Source of the DNA: Diphasiastrum complanatum
Lineage: Eukaryota; Streptophyta; Lycopodiopsida; Lycopodiales; Lycopodiaceae
DNA: 64,000 nt
Assembly (NCBI GenBank): GCA_029204225.1
Contig: CM055109.1
Location: forward strand, 42,689,862 to 42,753,861
Direction of reading: 5' to 3'
Below the pieces are notes generated by a model, which was not told the origin of the DNA, made no database searches, and saw nothing but the letters and a program-made list of their open reading frames with translations. Shown piece after piece: positions 1-12,837 of the stretch. Positions within the stretch are counted from its first letter, which is position 1; every line of letters starts with the position of its first letter. The position numbers and the translations under genes are program-made.

Positions 1-12
1 ATGTGATCCCCC

Positions 13-261
13 TTGGTTCAACCAATTGTCTCAAAAGCCATTGAGGTTTCATTGCAGACGACATCTGGAAAGCAGCCACAGTTGGACTTACAACCTCTGC
101 CTATCTTTGGCAGTAAAATTGTGGATTGTGCCAGCAAAAATGCTGGAATCAAAGGTGCTTCCTTTAGCCTCATGACTGACAGTCCAGGAGAATATGAATC
201 TAAGGAAGAAAATGATGTCAGAAGTGACATTCCTTCTCTTCAGACTCTGCTAATGGTTTAA
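13..261 (+). other. unrecognised open frame at left edge
   Basis: An open frame of 82 codons that follows an in-frame TGA at 4-6 and has no ATG at its start (it opens with TTG). I recognise no domain. It could be an exon or relic of a gene to the left, but no splice-site or family evidence supports that. Confidence 0.15.
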
Positions 262-1900
262 TGCAAATTGAAGCTTCCTATTGCTCCACACTCCACTACA
301 GGTAGAAAGATGTTTGCAGATGCCCCTGAAGGAGCCTTGGATACTTTTGCACCAGCACAGAATGCGATCTGTGCATAATTCACATGATGCATCATGTGAT
401 CTAAGAGCCCATGTAACGACTATCTGGCCACTCCTGTCCCTTGAACAATTCAGATATCTGTAGTATTAAGCAGAATACCTCTGAAAACCACCTACAAGAT
501 GTTACTTCTCTTCTCTGGGAGTAGATTTGGCTCATTATCAACAGAAAAACTCAGATTAAGGCTCAAAAGGATTCCTTAGTGGATAAAACCTATTTTTATT
601 TTGTAGATCAGTGACTCTTGGGTTGCCCATGAATAATTAGTTTTCTTTCTTCATAAAGGATCCTTGCATCCCTGCAAAGATCAAGAGATTAATAAAAATT
701 TCCTGGATCTAGTGTCTTTGGTGAGGTTTTATGCATTTTTGAGATATCATACCCTTCTTATGTAACAAAATAAATCGGAATATCAGAGGTAAGTGAAACA
801 ATCATTCCTCTTTATGTTCTTCCTTCCTTCCTTTGACTATTTTCAGCTCATCATTAGCATTTGATATTGATACAAGTTAAAAATTGGAAGTCCAAATGTG
901 ACAGATCTAAGTTGGAAATTAATTATTCATGTTGATAAACTGGCAAGCATGGCTGTTTTTGCTTCCTGGGAATAGCATGCAAACACATGCACACAGAGAT
1001 AGGAGTGCTATCTAGCAAATAATTACACATGCAAGTAGTTTTAAATGACATGCAACAAGAATTAGCATCATGCAACCAAAAGAAAGTGCTCAGGCATTGA
1101 GGGCGGAATGGGCGCCCTCCACATAGGCCTCTTAAACATCAAATTCACATAACTTGACAACATAGAATTCTAATAGTCCAACTAGTTTAGAATTGCCATT
1201 CCTTCATGTATTGCATGTGCTTCCTTGTAGCCCTCCTGATGTGACTCTTGGCTCACACACAAGCCTCACACAGTCTAGCCGGCCTCTTTTAATCTGTGTA
1301 CATAGTTTGCCAGAAAGCATGACGATGTGTGATTATCCATTGTGGGCACGCAGAGGGGTTCACCCGATGTACTAAGGCCAAAGTCTCACTAGACGAGGAT
1401 TTCGTCGGGCGAGGACAACCCTTGATCCTGTCATAACAAACAGTTTACCTGTATTTAAAAGCCATCTTCAAACCCACTCAGGCCTGCACTTGCAATACTT
1501 CGACGTGCCGTAGTTGCAGGAACGGTTGTTTTACAGCTTCTTGCACTACCTAAACTTCCAACTGTCTTAACTAGCGACTTACACCAAGCAGTAGGCTTTA
1601 TGTTGATACTCTGTGAGATTGTTGCTTTGTTATAGTTGTACAGTATCTCAATTCGCCTTATGGCTTTTACGCTTTCAACATGCATTCCTTTGTACTTTGA
1701 TGGGTTTTTCCCATCTTTTATCAATAAAAACAGGAAGTTTATTTCCAAGCAAGACAGACAAACAAATAGGAAGTGGATTTTTATTTCATTTCACATGGTA
1801 GTTTGATCCCAAGGAAGCAAAGCTTATTCACAAAATGTTATGCAATCTTATGATGACAATCTAATTCTAACATCCATTAATCTTAAATCTCCATGATCAA
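262..1900. other. no gene seen
   Basis: AT-rich sequence with only short open frames and no recognisable protein motif, RNA gene or terminal repeat. Confidence 0.4.
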
Positions 1901-1901
1901 G

Positions 1902-1903
<2 letters not shown>

Positions 1904-1970
<67 letters not shown>
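1904..1970. repeat. (TC)n microsatellite
   Basis: About 33 TC dinucleotides with one interruption. Long TC/GA tracts recur at 4105, 7200, 12468, 12698, 24787, 28121 and 54453, so this motif is a general feature of this genome. Confidence 0.95.
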
Positions 1971-1974
<4 letters not shown>

Positions 1975-2044
1975 AGCAATAACATTCAAATCCAACGAAT
2001 ATGAAAATAGCAAAAACATAAAAATAAATTTAGAAATGAGAAGG

Positions 2045-2330
2045 TTACAATTTCTCTCCTACATTAATTGTCTTCAAATACAAAAGCGTCATGATACAAC
2101 TTTTTAAGATGAGGATATTGAGTAAAGTAATCTTGATGCATCCACTTTGGATTTGTGGTAGGATAGTTCTTAAACTTAAAGAGATATTGAAAAATGTTCT
2201 TGTTGCTTTTCTTGACTCGATGGAAAAGATTTGTTTAGATTCGAGTATCTCTTGTTGATCTTTGACTTGGACGTCAAGTTGGGCATTGTGCAGAAGGCCT
2301 CTGGACCTAAAATTATGCCATGTAGAGTGC
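2045..2330 (-). pseudogene. gypsy (Ty3) pol C-terminus relic with PPT
   Basis: Read on the minus strand, this decodes the end of a Ty3/gypsy polyprotein: a chromodomain-like tail with FKNYPTTNPKWMHQDYF and YPHLKKLYHDAFVFEDN, then a stop and a purine tract (AGGAGAGAAA) of the kind that precedes a 3' LTR. Upstream sequence to about 2900 looks like further decayed pol, but it is in several frames. The 3' LTR would continue below 2053, and I could not find its end. Domain recognition is from family knowledge. Confidence 0.55.
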
Positions 2331-2899
2331 TACGTTGTCAAGAAATCTCAAAATGAGCTCTCCTTTGAGTTCATTGTTAGGTAGGATGTTGAGTTACTTG
2401 GATGACCCAACTACAAATTCAAAATAATGGATCTCGAGTCGTTTGCCTCAAAAGGATGCCAACATGGTTTAGGATGGGCTTCAAGAAAGTCAATTTCCAA
2501 TCTTGATGCAGCTCTATACAAGATTGTGTTTGTTTCTATAATTTGAGTTGGATTGGATGCCTTCTCAAGATTTCTTGTAAATATGCAGACCTTGATTTAT
2601 GTGCTATCTACTCAAGATGTCGTTTAAAATGTGCAAGTGTTGAATTTGTTCAAGACATAGTTCAATAGTGCCAGTTGTGCACTACATTGGTAGCATATTC
2701 AAGAAGATAGTGTAAATTTGCATATTGGTCAAAAAAAGGTGTAGATTTGTAGTTTGTTCAAGAGATTGTGTCAATCTGCAGACTATTCAAGAAATAGTCC
2801 ATTTTTGCAAATTGCTAGATTGTTCAAATTTCCTTAATGTTGTAGCTAAAGCGAATTGTATTTGTACCAGGTGGAAGTATAAAATTATGTCTCCTCGCC

Positions 2900-4100
2900 A
2901 TGTGTCCTTTGTTCCATTGGATTGAGCAAGTCTAATTGTCAGCCAAAACATTCATTACGAGTGATCCATTTTGACAAGCATGGATATGGCTAACATGTGA
3001 AGAATACAATAATCATACTTTATCTAAGTTATTCCCACAATCACAAGCTAGTATGTTTTTCATTTTAGCTTAAAATATTAAGTTTCTCTAAAGTTCGAAT
3101 CTGGTCAAATTTGTTAGTTACACTTTGACAAAATTTGAAGCTAGCCAAATTTTGAATAGCTTTGAAGTTGACCAAAGACAAAGAACTTCAAAGTTTGTCA
3201 ACTTTAGTGTGTCCATAATAGCTATGTTAAAAACATACCCAATCACCAAAAAACTAAGCAAAAGTTTTCAAATCACTCAGTTTGTTCAAAAAAACAAAGA
3301 TGCAATAAGCCAAAAGAGCTTAATTCATCTTTGGCATTTTTAGGTCCCCTACTCACAACATTAGATAGATTTTTCCAATATTTTGACACTCCTAAAAATG
3401 TATCTAATGTGGATCAAGCATTGATAATTCATTACCATTCAATGATATCATATTTCCAAGTATTTTTTTTAGAAAGTACACATCAAGTGCTTTCCAATGA
3501 TTTTCTAATTTGACTCAACGATGCAAAAGTTGTGTCCGTTTGAGATTCCTATCTACTTTGCAAGACATTGTAAAGTGTTAGAAGCCCTTCTTCACAAACC
3601 ATTTATTGTCTCTAATACCATGTGAAAATATAGTGGATTGAATCAAACCATTCAATCTATCTTAGCACACATGCAAGAGAAAAAACTTTAAGCTTACACA
3701 CACTTCCCCAAAGTTCATATTGAGTCATACACAATCTCCATAAGATACATAAACACTATACAAAGTGTGTTTAATCTAAAATGCCACATGGAAATAGACT
3801 ACAAAGTCAAGCAATAACATCAACTTGAAATTAAAAGGAGCATTTTTCCACTTTCCCTCTCCCCATGGTATTTTGTTTCTTTCTCCTTCATTCTTGTCAA
3901 CGTGCATGCGCACACGCACGTGCACGTGCACATGTGAGATGACATTTTTATTAGGGAGCTATTTTAGAGCTGGTAGCTTGGATCTACAAGTTTGGTTTGA
4001 GTAACACCTTGTGGAGATCTACATCACCTTAGAAGCTTGGATCTACCTCAAGACAGAGCTTGTATCTTCTCCTAATGCAAAGGGAGGTGAGTGAGTCAAT

Positions 4101-4140
<40 letters not shown>

Positions 4141-4152
4141 TTTCACTTGTCC

Positions 4153-4189
<37 letters not shown>

Positions 4190-5594
4190 AGCCTATTCCA
4201 TTTCTCTTTAAACTTTTCAAAGAGCTACGGGTTCTCTCCATGAGTGGGAATTTCATTCACATATATATGTGCTAATAAATATGCATTGTTTTCTTTCACT
4301 CCCATGTAGGAATTTGAGGAGAATACTCTTTGTAAGACCTCCAAAGTGGTTGTGTATGCATGACTAACTTTTATCGGTGGTTGATAGCATAATAAACGTT
4401 CTCCATAATCTTTGAAGCTCAATGATGAGTATTACATGAATGTTAATCATGTAATGTGTTTCTTATCTAATATTTGATTTTTCTTTTCTTTTCTTGAAGT
4501 ATCGGCATCATGTATGTTAGTAAACTTTCATCTATCTAATCTGATAGAACTGGGCATCAGCGTTACGGTTCTGATAACCGTCAAATCATTCTCATTTTTA
4601 AAACATGGTGTTGGAGAGCATTTCATACTGCTCAGCATTTGGAACAGAACCCAATAACAATCTTTTCATTTCATATCTACATGTTGATGTTGGATTTACA
4701 TATATGGTACTTATGTGGAGGCCTCAAAGAAGTGCTTCAGTGAAATTGCAGCTATGTAACAATTAACTAATACCAAACAAATTAAAGCACAAAAACACTC
4801 AAATTGTATGCACAGACTATAAGGATAGAAGACTTCAAACATTGAATCAAACAAATAGCCTATTCTTAGCTGAACCTTTTGATAGAGAACTTCAAAATAA
4901 TGGACTTGGGAGTCTGAATCAAGGAGCATGTGAAGCACTAATCATCAATGAATAATAATAACAGCTGAGAGAAAACAGATTGGCTACCATTGAGAGAAAC
5001 TTGGGAGCACTGGCCTCCATTTTCAGCCCAGGGCCTTAACTTAGGAGTCCTCTCTTTATTTTTTCACTAGGAAGGACATCTTGTCGATTGCCGCAATCTC
5101 AAATATGAAGTATGAAGGGGACCACAGACTCACATACTGAATTTACAAATGCTCTAACTTTACACGTATCGCCAAGAAGGATATCTCCATTTAGATTCAT
5201 TTACTATACAGCATTCTCCACTGGAGGATTGCAGAGCAGTTCATACCCAAAGAAAACGAGCAGTAAACAAGAATTCCCTTAAGACCACAACGTGGCTATT
5301 GTGAAACTGTTGGTAGCATGTTACAACCTGTTTACCACTCCAGATGAATAGCTTGGGCCAAAAATATGGTAAGGAAGAAAGTGCCTGCAAAAAAATTGCA
5401 ACATTGAGATATTCTTCATGCTGAACATGTCTATAGCATTCTCAAACTGGGGAAGGTGTTTCAATCAGATCAAAGAACTTCTTGAGAAAGAAGAAAGGAG
5501 AAAGCTTCAAAGTTATAAATTTATGGTCCACTGTATGCAATCAAACATATCAAAGAGCCAGAAGAGGACAAATTCTAGAAGCAGACCTAACCAA
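2900..5594. other. VSR 3' flank, no gene seen
   Basis: Region downstream of the VSR stop codon. It holds (TC)n at 4105-4134 and (AC)n at 4153-4187. A minus-strand AATAAA at 5055-5060, about 535 bases after the stop, is a possible poly(A) signal. No coding sequence is recognised. Confidence 0.4.
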
Positions 5595-5690
5595 TTACGC
5601 ATCTTCCTGAAGGTGGTCATGGACATCACTCTGGCTGTCTAGAGGCATATACTGTGCCATGATGGCTCTTATTTCCGAATCCATGTACGA
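5595..5690 (-). CDS. VSR: VSR exon 12 (cytosolic tail)
   Basis: Residues 598-628 plus TAA (5595-5597). Acceptor TGGCAG. Encodes the tail with [20 protein letters not shown], which includes the conserved YMPL adaptor-binding signal. The last dozen residues are variable, as in other VSRs. Confidence 0.95.
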   Translation of the reverse strand, partial: SYMDSEIRAIMAQYMPLDSQSDVHDHLQEDA

Positions 5691-7195
5691 CTGCCAGGTA
5701 AGAATCAAGGCAATGGTCGGCATTTAGCTAGACATGATCATGAACATATTAAGTTTCTCAAATATGGTACAACACAACCACTACAAATCTTCAAAGGGTT
5801 ACTTGAGCAGATTATATACCCGAAGTCTGTATTTGTAAACAATATAACCAGCTACCCCAGCAACAGCTAGCCCAGCCAAAACAATTAGAGCAACAGCCCA
5901 GCTTAGCTTTGACGCGGAAGCCTTCTTGCCTGTGTCCAGAGCGATGAGTTAGTAGTATCTCAAAAGAAAATGAGGTTGATAATACAAAAAAAAAGGCTTT
6001 TCAGGAGAAAAGCCTTTAAAGCTCTAGATTCAGATTCAGCTTACTTATGCATGTATCATGCTCTCTAATATAGAGGAGGTCGCCTTGACATTGACAATCA
6101 TAACTACCCCACATATTCTTGCAGGTGCATTCTGGACATTGGCAAGCAAGCTTGTCTTTGCATTCATCAATATCTACAGAGCACCATACAGAAAGTTAAC
6201 AAGAAGATCTCATACATGTCATCCAGAAGCTCAACAAAAAGTACACAATAGATAGAATAACCACAGTCAAGTACAAAATTTCATAGCAAATACCATCGCA
6301 ATTCTGAACACCATCACCCCTGAAACCACTCGGACATTGACATCCTTTCAATCTTTTGTCCTGCGAAACATAGAGTTCAAATTCTAAGAATCTCTGCTTC
6401 CTAAATTCACAGTTATGGATAAAAAGGTTCTAGATTTATCAGCTAAAAGTAGCCAAGAGCTTCATATTACCGAGCAAGCAGAGAAAGTGCTCCCATCTTG
6501 AGTGTTCTGCCAACAACCTCCATTATCTATCTTGCATCGTCCTGGCCCAACAGCTACAAGCACAATAACATAACACAATGTTTTGAGAATCCCTAACACT
6601 TTAAACAATCTCCATGTTCATTAGCTAGTGGTAGATGCTAAAAAGCACAGACACCCTTTTTGAATTGCATAGATTCAAAAGCTTCTGCCAACAACCTCCA
6701 TTATCTATCTTGCATCGTCCTGGCCCAACAGCTACAAGCACAATAACATAACACAATGTTTTGAGAATCCCTAACACTTTAAACAATCTCCACGTTCATT
6801 ACTAGTGGTAGATGCTAAAAAGCACAGAGACCCTTTTTGAATTGCATAGATTCAAAACCATATACTCTTGTGATAGAAAGTGGTAGTTCCACTATAGCTT
6901 ATTAAACCACTTGTGATAGCCTATAACAAGCAGATGAAACCTAATCAAGATCAAGCTGTTCAAAGGCTCTTGTGGATCAAAGATATTATCATGCCCTGGT
7001 TTCAGGAATAGATATGGCTACCTCAATATGGTTAAATGCTAGTCAAATACCTCAGTACGGCAAAATACCTCAATCAAAATCAAGGATTCATGGTAAAATG
7101 TTGCAGTCAAAGCAACAAACACAAAAACGAGAGCCACCTTCGATAAACTCTGCCAAGGGCAATACTTCAACCTACTCACTAACCCTATTTTTCAG

Positions 7196-7249
<54 letters not shown>

Positions 7250-10200
7250 GAGAAAAATAATCAATTGATAGCCCCAAGAGACGCATTAGGATGGACAGGA
7301 TGAAACAACAATATACAATGAACGAAATAAATGCAAAGCTCTTGAATAGGTGCTTGACCTCACAAAGTCTAGACTAGTAAGTACTATGAGACAATGTACT
7401 AAAACCAAACAGGCTGTACAGGAGGGTACATCTAACTCTCAATGTTTCTTCCTCTCTAGATCTTCTAAAAGATTGTTTCTATGTAACGTATGGGGTTAAA
7501 CTCCCTACCATAGAGGGCAACCCTTTTGTCTAGCAGTTTCTGCTGCTTGGACCAAGTCTCTTATGGAAGACTATATATGTCAATTCCCCATTTCTCCGGC
7601 CATTTGCCCCCTCCTTGTACCAGCATTGTTTGTTTGTTGTCAAAAGAGCCATTTGAGGTAGCATAATTGGAAGAGGAGATTGAACATGATGGTTGCAGTG
7701 CATGTCAAACAGCATGTATATGAGGCATAGATTTTTGAAAATATAGGACTTGAAAGGGCCATGCATGGCTTTTGGGTATGTGGTCATATGAGGGTAGGAC
7801 ACCTCCCGGGAGAGGGCATGCCTCCCATAATTCTATAATGATCTCCACCCATTTACTATCTACGTACGACATGTCTACCTCGACGGAAAACAAATTGTTT
7901 GCTAATGCAAAAAAGAGCGAACTCTTCAAAAAGGAAATTGAGTAGTTAGGTCACATTGTGACTGCTGATGGAGTATGACTGGATCCTGAGAAATTTGTTG
8001 TGATCGTTGTGTGGCCCTTGCCAGCTGATTTGACAACATTGCAATTTTTCTAGGATTGGTGTTATAGAAAATATATTAAGGATTGCTCCCGTATCGCAGC
8101 ACCTTTGGCTGACTTAACTCAAAAAAACAAGTTTGGTGAGTGGACTGAATTGCAACGAGCAAGCTATCACTGAGCATGTCACTCTACAACTTGTTGACCC
8201 TAATTCTTGATACGGATGCGTGTGACATTGCTGTGGGGGTAGGCAGTGTTGATGTAGGAGGGAAGGCCTATAGCCTTCGAGAGTAAGAAGCTCACCTCGG
8301 CACAACAGAATCATCCAACTCATGAGAAAGAGTTGTTTGCCATTACCCCATGCATTAAAAGTATGGAGGCATTACTTGTACGGATCCGAGTTTTGTGAGG
8401 CATTTTTGCAAACAGCCCGATCTCAGTGGCCAACAGGCAAGATGGTCTAAACTTATGCAAGAATTTCAAATGGAAATTTGGTATAAGAAGGGGGATTGAG
8501 TGGCTAATGCATTGTCTCTGATAGTATCCAATGTCATTTGTGGTCATTGAAAATGACCTATTAGTTGAGATAAAGAAGGCTCAACTAGAGGATCCTCGAT
8601 GTAAGAAAGTGGAGCTTGAGGTGAGTCATGGCCATGCAGAGTCTCAACAGGAGAGCTCTATTCCCTTTGCTCGCACTTATCTTAAGTATACCATCGAGGA
8701 TGGTTTTGTTAAGAGGAATGGCAAATTTCTCAGTCTAACTTGTGAGGATCTGCGTAAGAAAATCTTTGTCTTATCAAGTAATCCAAGTGCCTTAGAGTTT
8801 TGTGCATCTCATTAGGAAGATCCACTTTACCGATCAAGTCAAGTTCACTGCTAAGACTAGCCGCATAACTAAGAATTACTTTCAAAAAGTCAGGCTTGAC
8901 TAGCCTAAGAAGATTGAAGAGCTCTTCAAAAACTGTTTTGAAACACAGTACCTAACAACAAGACTCGACGCTATGTTCTAACGCCCTTCATCTAAAAAAA
9001 GGAGGCCGGGAACCTCCATCAAAACAAAATTTTATTTCATTCTTGATCCCCTTTTGCAATTCTCCCACCGACATACCTCCTTAGTATCGGTCGGACACTC
9101 AAATGCTTGGTTGCTCTAAACCACGTTCTTCTATACGGTTTTATGGGCTTCATACTGGTTTAGGGTTTGGGGTTTGGCTTCACTGTCCATTTCCTAAACT
9201 CGGACACCCAAGGAAGCAGCATTCTTTTTGAGGCAATGACCAATACCCTTTCATCTGGATATTTGGCTAGGAAGCTTTGCAAGAAAGCAATGGTCAAAAA
9301 GGTCTTTTTAGTGCATGCAGATGATAGGAGTGGTTGTGTCGCCTTTATGTACTCAAGGATTTTACCACGTCATTAATTGCTCCTTCTTCAAATCCATGTC
9401 AAACGTTTTTGGTGAGCTTTCAGAGACCACACCCACTGGTTTCCAATCAGTGGATTTGCCTGCCGAGGAAGAGAAGGTCTTGGAGTACCAAGAAAAAGCG
9501 GAGCTAGACTATGCAGAATGGCTTGAAGCTGAGAAACATGTTGAGACCCAACGTAGTGTGTTCAAGGATGCTGAAGAGCGCCTTAAAAAAGGCAGAGGAA
9601 GATACAAACCTGAGAGCGGATTATGCCAAGGCTTCCAAAAAACTTCGGCAAAGAGCCAAACGTAGGCTATTGTTACTAAAGCGAAGCTTCATAGCTAAAG
9701 TAACATCGAAAGAACAGGCTGAGTCACACAGAAAGGTGTTGGATACAGAGCTCCTGGAGCTAGGCAAACTTCAAGATCAAGCTATGCAAGCTGCTCAAGC
9801 TATGCTTGACCACATAATTTTCTTGGATAAATTTTCCCAGTGATGTTTACTATCCTGCCTCTCTAAGCCTAAACCCTAAACCTACACACTACTATGTCTT
9901 GCATGATGAGATCGGTTTCTCCCTGAATGAACTTCAACAGCTTACTAATTACTTATGCTCCAAACCCTACCCTAAACCCTAAACCCTAAACCCTAAACCT
10001 ACACACTACTATGTCTTATAGGATGAGATCGGTTTCTCCCCAGATGAACTTCAACGGCTTACTAATTACTTATGCTCTAAACCCTAAACCTACACACTAC
10101 TATGTCTTATAGGATGCGATCAGTTTCTCCCGGAATGAACTTCAACAGCTTTCTGATTACTTATGCTACAACTTCATCCATAGACCCTAAACCTTAAACC

Positions 10201-12464
10201 CTGGTTGCAATACGTTGTCTCCCAAGAGTGCACTACCATCTTTGGAATGGATGTATCACATTGTTGTCTAACTTAACCTGCTGATGTTTTGGTTTCTAGG
10301 GTGCGAAATCGGGCGTCCTATCTTTGGCACAACTACGTAAACTGCAGGCAGAATCAAGCTCAAGATCAGAAGATTTTTGGGTGAAGTGAATGCTCAGCAG
10401 AAGTGTTACAAGCTCTCAAGACCACAAGTTTCTGGGAGACATGAATGCTCACTACAATACGTACAATACGGATCTATGTAACGATGCGCTCCAACCGATA
10501 TGAAACATGTGAATATTGTATAACAGGACTACCAGAGCGAAAATTATCTTTCAAATAAGCCAACTGCTTTTCGAGCTCTGGTCTACCTATCTTGGTACAA
10601 ATAATTTGTTTATGGCTTTGTTGTTGAAAAGAATGTGCATCATACAAGGGTCGACTAATACTGTCAAAAAGGATGCTGCTGGATTGGGAAGAGGGCTCAT
10701 TATGCTTCAAAGGTCCACATCTCTCTCCATATTGAGGATTTGGCTTGGAACTCAGAGGATTTGGCTTGGAACTCAGAATTCGGTCGACCTCATAATAAAA
10801 AGGCGGACAATTTTTCAAATGCAAATTATGAGGGTGCAAACTCAAGGTGCTTGTTGCCATTTCTGATAAAAACGCTTACTAATTTCTATCACACTTCAGA
10901 CTTATGGAATTGCTCAAACTTTCTTCCTAACTAACTGAAGGCACAATTGTACTCTTCATCATCATCAGAATCTTGCTCAACGGTATGTTTGATATCCTTC
11001 TCAGTATGAACTTTGTATTACCTTAACACTAACCTTCACTGTAGAGTGGGTGCTACAACTCCGTCTTAAGTTTGGAATTCAAGCAATCTTTGGGAAAAGT
11101 CTTCCAGCAGCCCAATATCATCTTTAAAATGGATGTATCACATGGTTGTTTAAACGTATAAGAGGTGACAGAATTTTGCACACACTTGCTTGATTATGCA
11201 CATGTACTGAAGCTGCTTGGTATATGACAGGGACGGTGTAAGTGAAAGTCAGTTTGAACATGTTTTGCAAATAGAACTTTAGGCAGTGAAGAAGGCCAGC
11301 TTCTGTAACATAGTGACAAAGCATCTTCCTCGTACTTACCTTGTCAGTTTTCTTGATGAGTATAAATAGTTCAAGTCATCAAAGGCAATGTTCTCTTGCA
11401 TAGGCCCAATCAACCCCATTTTCAGACTATTGAGACCTACACACCGGTTATGTTGACCTGTGCGTGCCATCGACAACGAGGCTATGTGCACAACCTTCCA
11501 GTAGAAAGTTGAAAGTTGATTTTGCCACGGCCCCTTATTCTCCTAGTGAACACCAGACATGAACGCTCACTGTAGTCTACAATAGGTCCCTTATAAACTG
11601 TGTATTACCTTATCACTAACCTTTACTGCAGAGTGGGGGCTACAACTCAATCTTAAGTTTGGAATTCAAGCAATCTTTGGGAAAAGTCTCCCAACAGCCC
11701 ACTATCATCTTTGAAATGGATGTATCACATGGCTCCCCAGGATCCGATTCATCTTCTATCGCAGCTGTAAGTGCCTTGATGCCTTTTCAGCTTGTTTCCT
11801 CGTCAACTTTGCCGCTTTTAGGGTTTAGGGTTTGCTAGTACAAAGTTGCTTAAGCGATTTATCTGGCTGTTATTTTCTCTATAGCATGTATGCTACCAGT
11901 GTGTAAGTTCCACTACTGGTGGAAGATCAACCACAACTAAATATCTAAAAATAATGGTTGAGATTCAGCACACTCTAGGGTAGGACAATTTTTCAAATGA
12001 AGATTATGAGGGTGCAAACTCAAGGTGCTTGCTGCCATTTCTAATGAAAACGCTTACTAATTTCTATCACACTTCAGATTTATGGAAGAGCTCGAACTTT
12101 CTTCCTGACTAACTGAAGGCTCGTACTCTTCATCATCATCAGAATCTTGCTCAACAATATATTTGATATCCTTCTAGTTGTCATTTAAAGCTTCTCCCCA
12201 TTGTGGAGATGTTAAGAATTGAGTTGTGTCAGCTAACGCCCACAATTTGGTGCCACAGGACCCTTGTGCTGTTTGTTGAGTTGCAGAGAGTAACCAAACA
12301 AAAGGTCAACATTTTTGCGTGTTTTGAGGTGCTTGTGTGGTGTGCATCCTCGATTCCATAGCTTGAGGAAAACAATTGCAACAAAACTGCTGCTCACAAT
12401 TTTAAACTCCAAGGTGGTCCAGGTGGTCCTTTGGAACTTCGATATTCTCTTTAGTAGGTAAATG

Positions 12465-12522
<58 letters not shown>

Positions 12523-12694
12523 CCCCATATTTTCAGCTCATTACAAATATTACACACCATAAGCACATACATTACATTGCATTGCGAACGGATGCAAGGC
12601 AAATGCTCATGTCAGGTGGTGTGCGCCCTGCCATCTCGACCGACTGGCTCTCGCAGGCTCCCACAGCCTCTCACTGGCATCTTCTTCGTCTCTT

Positions 12695-12752
<58 letters not shown>

Positions 12753-12774
12753 GCCCGTTTTCTGTTTTTTTTTA

Positions 12775-12837
<63 letters not shown>

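Noticed and set aside
9970-9997. True telomere
   Set aside because: Only four perfect heptamers inside a gene intron, flanked by unique sequence on both sides.
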